Shown here piece by piece: positions 26,556-37,515 of a DNA stretch of 64,000 nt (position 1 is its first letter; every line of letters begins with the position of its first letter). The notes beneath the pieces are model-generated. The model had not been told where the DNA came from and did not search any database. It was given only the letters and a program-made list of their open reading frames with translations. A program made the translations under genes and the position numbers. The stretch lies in assembly GCA_019914945.1 (NCBI GenBank), contig CM034111.1, forward strand, positions 3,720,001-3,784,000, in the 5' to 3' direction. Source of the DNA: Typha latifolia (lineage: Eukaryota; Streptophyta; Magnoliopsida; Poales; Typhaceae).

Positions 26556-26760
26556 GTGATTAAATTTAATTTTCAAACTTGTTAGATGAGTAGGTGAGCT
26601 TTCAAAATAATTAGAGAGAGACAAGTTTATATTTGTTTGGCACTTAATGCTTCGTTTTCCTCAGATGCTATGTCACAAATAAAGATGCTGGTCTTTTTAT
26701 TATTATTATCATTCAACATGCGAAAGACTATATATAGGCTGAAAAAAATATCAACTCTCT

Positions 26761-27680
26761 CTAAATATGGAGGCACTTAGATTCCACTGAGTTTTAGTTA
26801 ATATATCAAGTCATCTAATTTAGACTTCAAGTCATATATGTCGTCGAACCATTGCTCCAAACTAAATGTCGTTGAGACATTGCTTTAGTCTAAATCATTG
26901 TATTGCCGAGCTGCTCTTTCAAGTCAATTACACTGCCGAACGATCAATCGAGACAACAGTAAGATACATGCTAATTCACCGATCTTCCACATCTAACAAT
27001 TTTTATTGCACTTGTTTAAAATTTTATGATCTCTATAATTTTTAAGTTGATATATGCTATCGCAAATCTAACGATGTACCTAAATTAAGTCGTATGAATT
27101 GACCGACATAAAATTTGGGCTAAAAAACAATACCAGACAAAAGAGAGCCTATTCTTCTAAATTGTTTTTTTTTAATTAAGAAACAATAGGTTAGATGTAT
27201 AAAAGTTCATGACTATGTTCACGGATACTACGAATACCGCTACAGTGTTACCATGAGGGCATTTTTAAGATCAGATGGACGAGATGTGACCTAGGCCTGA
27301 ATGGTCTGTACACGTGGCGGAGTTTCATCGGATATTGGAAAAAGTTTGTACACATGGTGGAGTTTTATCGGATATTGGAAATAGTCTATACACGTGGCGA
27401 AGTTTCATCGGATGTTGGAAAGAGTTTTTTTTTTGGATCATTCATGAGCCCGAAGGCTAGATATGGGCTGGACAAAAGGCCAATCCTCCCTAGATACAGA
27501 AGCACTTTAGGCCCTACCAACCTTTTAGCTGTCTAGTCTAGGCTTCAAGCCATATGTATTACCGAACAATTACTTCGAACCAAACGTCGCTGAGATCTGC
27601 TCTAAGCCGTTGCGTTGCCAAGCTATTCTTCCAAGCTAACCGCATTGTCGAGCCATCAACCAAATCAAACCAAGCCACAA
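26761..27680. repeat. Diverged direct duplication around a minisatellite
   Basis: The 26817-26945 segment and the 27536-27665 segment match along their length in the same orientation. Shared words are GACTTCAAGTCATAT / GGCTTCAAGCCATAT, then CCGAAC-type blocks, AAATGTCGTTGAGA / AAACGTCGCTGAGA and TTGCCGAGCTG / TTGCCAAGCTA. They are spaced by about 720 bp and differ at many positions, so the duplication is old. No open frame is shared. It is probably two decayed copies of an unrecognised repeat. Confidence 0.7.
27307..27426. repeat. 40-bp minisatellite, three units
   Basis: Three tandem 40-bp units start at 27307, 27347 and 27387. Each reads TGTACACGTGGCGGAGTTTC with small changes, followed by ATCGGATATTGGAAA. 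Units 1 and 3 keep CACGTGGC (G-box/ABRE core), while unit 2 has CACATGGT. Confidence 0.9.
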
Positions 27681-29770
27681 ACCACCAATCGCTAAATAAT
27701 TTTTTCACAATATTATTTAGGATTGGAGTTGAACTCATAACCCCCTTGGTCATGAGCAAGGTACCTATCAACTCTAGTTAGTAAGAAAGAGTTGACTTAC
27801 TATAGTGGTGAAATAAAATGCGCACCCTCTGTGGGGATTCGATGCAATGATTGGACAATTTTAATGTGTAGACGGAAAAAGGAAGAAAAAAAAAACATAG
27901 TTTTTTAGTATGCTTAGGTGCTCTTTTATACTTTATTTACATAGATAAGACTAGTTTCAAACTTAATACTGAAATAAATCCATGATACTATAGCCCTAGG
28001 TAAAACATTGAAGAACTGAGTGTTTTATCTGAAAATTTTAAAAAAATGTTAAAAGTAAAATTTGGAGGAGATATGGTTTTTTTTTGTTGCAATTCTGAAC
28101 GTAGTTAGCTTCGAAGAATCATTAAGCTATTCCAACTTAATGAACTCTTTCATATCTTTACAATGACATAATTTATGACTAGAATGGATAACCGAGCATA
28201 AAGTTATAACGTTATAAACTCTCTTTTTTTATAATTTTATCTTTATCTTTCTCATTTAGTATTTTTAACAATAAAACGCTCAAATTTTCAGCATTTTATG
28301 TGTATCCTTTTTTTTCTAATAAATCACTGGAATGTTTAGCATTTTTTCTTTCAATAAAAATACTAATTAGATTAATATTTTACTTTAGGCCAGATAAAAT
28401 ACTTCACAGTTTATCATTTTATTTAGGGCTACAATGAAATAGACCCCTTTTAATATTATGTTTTGGGTATAAGCTATTTCGATTAAAAAAAATTGAAAAC
28501 TAGTCTAATTTGGTTAAAAACTCAATATTTTCTATAGAAAATTCTTAGTAGTAAGAGTTGAAAAGTGATATTAAATGATTCTATATGGACTATATTTTTG
28601 TATTGATTTAATTTATCTTTTATAGTTAGAAAGTTTTAGAGAAAAAATATTTAAAAAAATGGGAGGAAGAGATAGAGGAGGACTAGGTCAACTTTATTTT
28701 TTCACTAGGAAAGGGATGTTTTCTAAGAAAAATATATCTTCGAAATTCTCCTAGAAAATTTCCTATCCTTCTAAAATTTATTAAGGATATCCAAGCAACC
28801 CCTTAATTAGTTTATCCAGGTTATTACACTAATTAGGAGTTCTTCGATGTGATGTTTATAAACATGCTACATTAATATATATTTTAAGTATAATATTGAT
28901 CTCCTTATGTATAAATCTTTATATACTAATATAAATTAAGTGGATGTTAAAAATATAATTTCTTTGTCATCAATGAGAAGGGAAAAAGAGCTCTACTAAA
29001 TTAGGTGGCTATACAACTTATTTTTCCTCTGTAACTTGGTAAGAAATTTGATAGTTATTATTTGCAAGTGGTATTTGTTAAACTTATTGAAATTCTCACA
29101 CAATTTTTTTTTTTGATTTAAAAAATATCATAAGACTTTTACATGATTAATTTCCGATTACCTTTTTTTCTTATTAACATGGTAAAATATAGAGTGAAAG
29201 TATTATAAAAAAAAATAAAAAATAATTATACTAAAGACGAACTATCATCCTTTTCTATATATCTTCCTTAAACTTTTGCTATTTCATTGAATTTCTATTA
29301 TTTTTTACATCGAGAAATTTTAGTTTATCAAAATACCCTAAATTTTTTAGAGGTATTTTAGACTTTTTAGCCTATCGCATGAGGGTGAGAGATTTTTTAA
29401 TAATTTAAGGGTGATGTGAAAAAGGGTATAGACCAAAAGTGTATATATTAACTAAAGATTCGGATGCCATGGAACTTGGAGAGTTTCTGACCAAACTAGA
29501 CATCCTCATAAATTTATTTATTCAAATGATCCAACTTTCAAACTTAGTACATAAGAGATCTATGTTAGATATTACCTTTTGAGATCCGAATCCATTTTGA
29601 ATTAGATTCCACCTCAAGGCAATGCATCATGCTTGGATTGAGTAATTTCACTAATTCAGTGCAAGCTTAATTGGAACTCCAGCTCGAGTTACTTGACAAG
29701 CATATCCGAAAAACTATTAAAAATCAAGGCTAATTTGAGATTAAATCAAGCTTGAATCGAACTTGTATTA

Positions 29771-29771
29771 T

Positions 29772-29799
<28 letters not shown>
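29771..29799. repeat. (TA)n microsatellite
   Basis: About 14 TA units, flanked on both sides by diverged GCTCGAG/CTCGAG words that resemble sequence at 46.0-46.1 kb. Confidence 0.9.
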
Positions 29800-29802
<3 letters not shown>

Positions 29803-31878
29803 TATATAATAATATAACTCGAGTCTAATCGAGCCAACTTAATCATTGTGTGCAAAGAATATGATATCCTCGCAACTCTCTACATACAATCGTCATCCTC
29901 TATTTAGCTAATCCATGCATTAAGGTTGTTTAGAACTTTAGATGCTAACTGAGTTAATGATATCATCTTCTCGTATGTGCATATGCATGATATCACATGG
30001 TACAAGGCATGGAGACATGAAGAACAAAATGAATAGAAAGGGAAGAAACCTTATGGTAGGGGCATCACATAGAAAGATATTCTCATGCATGTGTCACTAG
30101 GCATCAAGTAAGCCATCATTACATCATAAACCATCTCTAAACCATCCTATATAGGCTACAGCATCATCATAGGTCATGCTAATCTTGTATTAAGCTAAGA
30201 TTAGAACTAAAATTATATACATAGAGCTCAAATTAGGTGAAGGATTCCATTCCATGCATTATCAGAGCAGTCAAATTCCTACAATCGATATGAATCCCAG
30301 GGATTCCCACTTAGCATTATGAATCCACCATACTATAGAGCAAAGATAATATTTGTTGATATTCAAGAAGACCAACCATGAGATGATCTCAAATCCTAAC
30401 CAATTAAAGACACCACAAACTAGCAAAGATTCTTGCTGGCATCACAGCAATTTCTATCAAGATAAATACAGGCACACACATTAATCGCTATATGTCATTT
30501 ACGAGTCACAAAAGTTCATAGAGATAATACAAATGGTAAAGGCGCAACATCAAAAGAACAGGAGACAAGAGATTAAACGAATACATAGGATAACATAAAA
30601 AAGATTGCTGTTAGAAGTGATATATTTCGTAAGTTTGCTCAAAAAGTTGATGCACTTTGTAAAAGAAATGATGCAATCCTGAAATAACGAATAACATTAG
30701 ACAAGCCAAAGCACTTTCTCCACACACATGCAAAGGGGAAAAGAAAAGAAAAAACAAAAAGTCCTTCAGATAAGCCTAGTAGAGGTATTGTTGCAGTAGT
30801 GGTTATTACTCAATATCCACTATCATTAAGGGAAGGAACAAACTTTCACATGTGAGTTCATGTTAGAGAAACTGGATTGAAATGTCTAACAATGTCAAAT
30901 TAAATGGAGAGTAGCAACCTGAAATAACAATGTCTAACAAAAAGTACCTGAGGATAGATAAATTCTAACGGACACTGTTACAGATTAATAGAAACTCAAG
31001 CAGACTAACTGTTCCTGAACCTGAAATCGAATAAAATCATGATCTCGAATGCATTAGGGAAAACTATATAACTAATGAGAACTTTTGGTTACTCCTGGTT
31101 AATGGCTTAAGAAATGGGGAAGAGAAGAAGGAAAAAAAGGAAATAATGATTACCCCGACACTGCCGATTTATCTCAAATGTTCAACTAGAGTAACCAGAC
31201 ATATTTAACCCTGGAATGCATGTAATGAGGTTCTTGTTTTCCTCACCTTGACTTGTGAGAGAGCAACAGCGCAGCAGATTTGTCTATAAAGAAAGTGAAG
31301 TGGCCAACAGTTTGAGAAGACATTCGATCAGAAGCTCTTTAAACCTTACAAAGATCATAATAAGATGACTAATGCTTTTCTGAAGATGCAACACCACAGC
31401 CACAGAATGTCAAGCAGAGAGATGCATGCAGGCAAGAAGCAAGGAAGATATTCTTGCTTTGTTTGAAGGCAGCAGGCTAGCATGAGCGAAGAACAAAACC
31501 ATGTAGACTATAACCACAAAGGCAATTGAGCAAGACCATGCCTTTCGACAGCCACGTAGAGTATAAACCAAATGCAATCGAACGCCATAGTAGGGCAAGT
31601 CGTTAAAGCAGGACCGTGCCTTTTCAACACTAAAAAGAAGAAGATATATATCTTAGTTACACAGCTCATCCTTGTTATAAGCTTCCCTACTTCCTAGATG
31701 TTCAAATATTAAAAATATCTAGAATTTTATGAAGGCCAAGCATAACAAAACAGATATAGATTTAAGAAACTTAACCAAATTGAAGCAGTCATTATATCAC
31801 CCACATAGAAACATGGCTCACAGCCATCAAAACCAAAAGAGCTAGTGCCGAAACAATCATGCAGGAACCATATACTTT

Positions 31879-34857
31879 TCAGCTTCTGCTCCGGCGGCTA
31901 TATCTGGCAGCAGAACTCCTGAACAAAAATCATATAATAGTAAGTTGTCTCATATGATATGTATACCAGGACAACACTGTTCTAAAGTAAGAATGAATTA
32001 GCTTTACCCGTTAGCATAAGGAGATTCTTCCCGATGATATGGTGGCGACTTGCTGTAGCTGCGCCCACGAGGAGGCGACACACTGTGATGCCTCGGAGAG
32101 CGATCACGAGGACTATAGCTTCTAGCAGTGGAATTTGTTACTAAATCAGATGTAAACTCCAGTGACAGAAATATGAATCACAACTGGATTACACAACACT
32201 AAATCATGAAATGGCCATGTTTATTCAGTACATTACGTAAGTCTAGTGAATAGAGAGGGGAACCTCAATCTCTATCTCCTGGAAATATTGTTTAATGTTC
32301 AGGCAACATATCTAAATCCACCAAAGGGTGTTTGGATTGCAGAACGTATACTACATTTCATGTCATGAAGAATTGACATCAGTGGCTAAGATATAACAAC
32401 AATAAAAATGAGATTGTTAATCATGAATGAAACTGTTGATGGACTATGTTAAGATTGACCAAAATGGAACTACAAAATCGTGAAACTTAATTACCTTCGT
32501 CCATAGCTTGGACTCCTGCGATATCCAGGACTGCGGCTACGGCGCCTTCCGCTTCCTAAACCTCCAGGGCCAATCGGCAAGCGACACTCACGAGCAAAAT
32601 GACCATGCTCACCACACTCATAGCACTTCATATCAGAGCTTGCTTGATGATCACAACCACGACCTCTACTACTAGAGTTATGAGACAACTCAACTCTCCA
32701 TCCATTTTTACCTATTAGATGACAATCCAGACGATTTGGATTTTGGAGCATGAAGCAGGTTTTGCAATAATATATTCTAAAAGCTAACATGCATCATTGT
32801 CAGAAGTAGCATAAAGATACAGCATAATTAAGGAGGCTCAAGCAAATCAGCATTTTTCCATCAGAAATTTATTACATGAAATATGTAAGAACAATTAGGA
32901 TAAGGATTAAGGAATCTATTAAGCACAATTAGGATAAGGATTAAGGAATCTATTAAGCACAATTAAGATAAGGATTAAGGAATGTATTGCACCCATTATT
33001 TAACAATTCACATGCTGCTCATAAAGATCTATTGTATATTGCAGCATCCAATGTTATGAAAAATGCCTGTAGTATGCGATTAGTCACTCCGTTGCATAGC
33101 ACATAGGCAGTATGCGAATGCATATGCAAGTGCCTATGCTATTTAGCAGTAAAATATATTAATTTTGTTATAAATACAAAAAAAAATATCATATTAAAAC
33201 TATGTTGGTAATAAGCCAATGTGTAAATATACTAAATAACATATAGTGAACCATTTCATATGCAGATAAATGAGTGAATAATACAACCAATTATCACATT
33301 TGAAAACATGTATTCACAATAAACCGTTTATTGGATGAAGAGATTTGAGCGTAATTACGAATTTAAAGGCTTTCGAATAGGTTTTTTTTCCCCTACATAA
33401 AGCACTAGTATAGTCAGGGCCTATCAGTATAAAAAGCCAGCCACACATCCATTAAGGCGCCTGACCTGCCTAAGAGGGCCGGCGAATACCAAATATGCAG
33501 CTCCAAATACCAACAAGGTGGCTCGTCTGCATTATATAGACCATGCGGGTTGACCTATGGACCACCACCACCTTGGCGGCTGGCTAGAACGCTTTTCAAA
33601 ACATGGGTAGCATCTCTTTCCTGAGGTGGTGCAAATGACAATTTTTGGTGCTTCTTTGGGATTTTTTTATCATATATCTTCACTAACACCTTCAGCCATG
33701 AAGACACCTGTTGCATGAATTCATAACAACATTGTGGTTCTCCAGAACAAAGCACTTATATTGGATTTGTACATTTCCAAACAGAGAAATGCTAATATCA
33801 TTTTCTTCACAGAAAAAAAGTATATCACTGGATTCTGAAATTACATACAAAAATAGCATATTTGTTACCTACCATCCAATTCACGGATTGCATCCTGTGC
33901 ATCCCTCCTATCGTCAAAGTCGATAAAAGCAAAACCTGGTGGCTTTCTAGCAACCCACACACTGCATAAAGCAAACAAAGACAGCTAACTGATCACATAA
34001 ATAACTACATAGGCAAACTCCTTTTTTGAACATAAGAAGCAACTGACAGGCAAAACTTCATCGTTGTTGAATTCTCGTTATATATTCATCTCTCTCTAGG
34101 AATAGTTTAAACAAGATGTCAGTGTTTATATCTGTAAGATGCAGAAATAAATGCTCCATTTAACGAACTCATGGAACCACATTCTAGTCAGTCAAAAAAT
34201 TGGGGCCAAGACCTACATGGCAGAAGGCATCTTACGATTTATGCTGTATGTAATGAACAAAAAAGAATATCCCATTTACTAGCACAAATGAATCTTTCTG
34301 ATATATACAAGTGATAAGGAAGGCAATGAGTATCATATATGTAAAACCCAGGTTCTTTGAATTATCTTAACATCATCTAAACCTTCTTCAGAGAAAACAA
34401 GGTCTACACGAGTCAAGGTAAAGAAGGCTCCTAGAAGAATTGACACATTTTTAGTGTTGACTGTGAAACTCACAACAATTACATATCACGCCACAACCTC
34501 CTAATAAAAGCAAAATCGGACAGCATTGCCATTGAAAATACATAAGCCAAATTGGTTGGTACAGTTGTCCAGATTAGCCAAGATAGATGGTTATATACCT
34601 CCCACAGAGCAATATTCAGCTATGGGCTTCCTCAAACCAATAGTAATTTCAAATAATCCACAGAAATGGAATTCTTGATGAAGAGATATATGCACCAAGA
34701 AGACTAACATATGAAATAGGAAAAGAGCTACCGTGAAGAGTACACATTCTGCCCATTCAGCACCTTACCTTCGTAAAACCCCAAAAGCCCGAAATTCATC
34801 TTCAAGTTCCCTTGCTGTAGCTCGTGGATCCAAATTGCCGATGTAAAGACGAGCCAT
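31879..34857 (-). CDS. RSZ22: RSZ-type serine/arginine-rich splicing factor (RRM + CCHC zinc knuckle)
   Basis: Five coding exons: 34769-34857, 33873-33961, 32495-32711, 32008-32121 and 31879-31918. All junctions are GT-AG and in phase; the product is 182 aa. The RRM (residues 1-68) has RNP2 LYIGNL and RNP1 [10 protein letters not shown]. The zinc knuckle [14 protein letters not shown] (89-102) is a perfect C-X2-C-X4-H-X4-C. The tail is an RS domain with [18 protein letters not shown] and ends RYSRRSRS. One RRM plus one knuckle defines the plant RSZ21/RSZ22 subfamily, the counterpart of animal SRSF7/9G8, which binds pre-mRNA and U1-70K in nuclear speckles. RSZ22 proteins are usually near 200 aa and RSZ21 near 187, so which of the two this is remains uncertain. 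The RS tail is on the short side. The start codon is fixed by the family N-terminus [10 protein letters not shown]. Confidence 0.93.
32712..33872 (-). other. RSZ long intron between RRM end and zinc knuckle
   Basis: A 1.16-kb intron interrupting codon GGT at the end of the RRM. It contains the 34-bp tandem repeat at 32891-32990. A 66-aa minus-strand frame at 33555-33755 is open but not recognised. In plants, SR-gene introns at or near the RRM end are common sites of alternative splicing; here that is inference only. Confidence 0.6.
32891..32990. repeat. 34-bp tandem repeat, ~2.9 units
   Basis: Units start at 32891, 32925 and 32959 with ACAATTAGGATAAGGATTAA. Units 1 and 2 are identical by eye, and unit 3 differs at a few bases. 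It lies inside an RSZ intron. Confidence 0.93.
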
Positions 34858-36141
34858 TCTGTACAACTACCAACGAACTTCATTATGTTAGGCATTTAAA
34901 TATTCAAATGTATTGCAAAAAAAGAAAAAGAAAAAAGAGACAACAATAATGTAGTAACCAGCTATCTACCTGTTATACTTAATAATCAGTCACACCTGAA
35001 AACTTTTGGTGAAGACAATATTGAAGCCGCCTACCCATGACTTTAGTGGATATAGAGCAGAGTTGTAATTGTGAAAAGATATTTGTGCCAATAGTTTTCT
35101 TGTAGTCATATATGGTTCAGGGAAAATTACAGATTTTTTTAACACAATTGCCACTGAAAAATTTTAAAATATCATAATTGCCATTACATTTTTTAAAATA
35201 TCAAAATTATAATTAAAATTTGTTGCTCTTTCATAATTGCCATTATAATTAGCTTTTAACAGAATATTCTTGATAGTCTCTTATTAAAGTTAACAAACAC
35301 ATATAAATACCCTTCCTCATTTTAAGCTTAGAATGTAAAATATTTATCAACATTTTTTTATGGCATGAAAAAAGATATTTATCACTGTACTATGGTATTG
35401 GTATAGTATGAATAGCTTTTAAACGATTAAATACTTTGAAGAATATAGTGGGAATTGTGTAAAAATCCCAAGATTATAACTCGGTGTTATCTCTTATTCT
35501 ATGTTTCAATCTAATCCTAAACGAAGGGAGAAAATAAATACTTCACCTCGTGATGAGTCAACTGGCTTAAAGTCCAGAGTGCATTAAATTGCAATTTTGT
35601 AATCCTCTTACTTCAAATCCATTATCTTCTATAAAGCACCTACGCTTTCTTTCCCATTATATCCATACACAAAAGATGGCCAATCTCACTTCAAGCTCAC
35701 ATTTTTTTCTCATTGTAGAATCCTAAAGAAATCGAAACACAAACCAAATCCAAACGTACTATTAGGTGACTATCAAATCGAAAGGAGCCGTAACTGTCTC
35801 AAAAATTTTACTGCAACCGATGCTAATCATTCAAAGGAAATGGCAAAAAAGAAATCTATGGATCAATTGACTCCGAGCGAAGATTTGGAACAAAAGGTCA
35901 AGTAAGATAACGTCCGACCCTCTAGGGTTCGATGCGGCGCGAGATTAAGAGACTCAACGTCGAAGAAACCACAAGGAAACGCACAGAGAAGGAGGTAGAT
36001 CAAAGAACCGGTCCTTACCTCGGGGGAGAGGAGGAAGACCTTTCGATCGCGGAGCACTACGTGAGTGATCAAAATCGGCGGCGACAGAGACGAGCTCTTT
36101 CGATAATCTACGAATGTGCGGGAGACGGATGTATATCGCAC
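34858..36141 (-). promoter_or_regulatory. Probable 5' UTR exon and 5' UTR intron of the RSZ gene
   Basis: Read on the minus strand, a GC-richer leader ends at 36019 with a good donor (CGAG|GTAAGG). An acceptor (TTGTACAG|A) sits one base before the start codon near 34858. This gives a 5' UTR intron of about 1.16 kb, a common arrangement in SR genes. The leader's upstream end is not defined; 36.10-36.14 kb is only a guess. Confidence 0.55.
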
Positions 36142-37515
36142 AGTTCAAACCCTGTACTTTTTAATTTACTCCAGTGGATTTTCTAAACTAAGTTACAATC
36201 GTTAATTAATTATTAACGAAAATGTGAAAATTTTTAATTGTTCTTATTGAGGATAATATGAATAGTTTGATTATCTAGCAAATTTTAATGGTAAGAAAAA
36301 TTTGTCAGTTGTAATTTAGTCTCAACCTAGAGTTTAATTTTAAATTCAATCGTGTAAATTAAAATCGAGCTAAATTTCCTAGAAGAATGCACGGAAAGTT
36401 TTAAGGCCAAACTATGCCAATATGGTTTGACCAGAATTCATCATTCTCCTTGAATTTAATTTTATGCAACTGTTAGTTTTTAAGTCAAAGCCACTGGTCA
36501 ACGCAATTTTCTTTTTTAAAGTTTTTGCTCAAATTAGAGTTTTTTTACCAAAACAAACTAGCCCTAGCCCTGTTCTAATTTATTTTTATCGAAATATATT
36601 ACTTCTCAAATTTATTATCAAATAAGGTTTAATTTACTGTAGTTCTAATAAAAATGTTGAACTAATTAAAATTTTATCTTTAAATAAAAATGCTAATCTA
36701 TTCAGCGTTTTTGTATGGTCCTAAAACACTGAATTGATCAATATTTTATGTATATAAATCTTAAGAAAAAAATTTATCTAACAAGTAAACTTTCTTTTCC
36801 CTGTTGCGGCTCAAGTCGAATCTGCTCAATAACAAATAACATTTGAATTTGAACAAAAATACAAATCAGCAAATATATAACATGGTTTATATTCTCCTTT
36901 GATTCTCCAACTTTTCTATCCCATGCACACATTGACCATAACAGAGAACTCTATCTCACCACTAGAACTGCAAATTAACTGACTTATCAAATTCGTGAGT
37001 ATATCAAGAGTCTTGAGGCAGAGCAAAGCAGATTATGACAATTGCAGTTTAATAAATACTGAAAAAGCTCTTCAGATATAACCTTAAATATCAAAATTTC
37101 GTCATATAAAGGGGGTTTTGTAATCCATAGTAAAGAGATACATAAGCTCATCTGACTCATCTGATAAGGAGAGATGGTAGCAAATACCTCAATCTACTGA
37201 ATGAAATATCAACAAAAGGACCAGCCAAGCCAAGGCAAGCTTGAGCATAGAAGGTGCCAAAAGTATAGACATGACTCTGGTTAAACACCTGCTTCAAATG
37301 CTGCATGGAGATTTGAAGAGTAGTTTAAGCTCCGACCAGGAATGTATTAATGTAAGCTCCGTTGCTTAAATAGTCAGGCATGAGCAGTCTCTTATTTGAT
37401 TCACAGTAGCATCCTTGGCTGTCATAACTCGTCGTTGTACACAAAATCATATCCGAACTTGAATTCCAATTAGTAGCATCAATAAACTAATCAAGTGACA
37501 ACTCTGAAGCTCTGA
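36142..37515. other. Spacer between RSZ promoter and plastid-protein gene
   Basis: AT-rich. The 36540-36760 part contains words such as AAAAATGCTAATCTATTCAGC and AAAACACTGAATT that recur, diverged, at 28.2-28.5 kb and 44.5-44.8 kb, suggesting an old repeat family. The end near 37.5 kb should hold the 3' UTR of the next minus-strand gene. Confidence 0.5.

Larger units (their letters stand above)
25887..31878. other. Gene-free spacer between CNGC and RSZ genes
   Basis: 6 kb with no recognisable gene. The 25.9-26.2 kb part is the CNGC 5' UTR/promoter; it is relatively GC-rich. Then come a CT microsatellite (26509-26553), a duplicated repeat block with a minisatellite (26761-27680), a TA tract (29771-29799) and AT-rich filler. 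The last few hundred bases should hold the RSZ 3' UTR. Confidence 0.55.

Noticed and set aside
30155..30190. GCATCATCAT word resembling the complement of miR172
   Set aside because: Only about nine bases match; the rest differ and no hairpin was seen.
33555..33755. 66-aa minus-strand frame in the RSZ intron
   Set aside because: Open but unrecognised, not in phase with the neighbouring RSZ exons as a retained exon, and ends in a Gly/Pro run.
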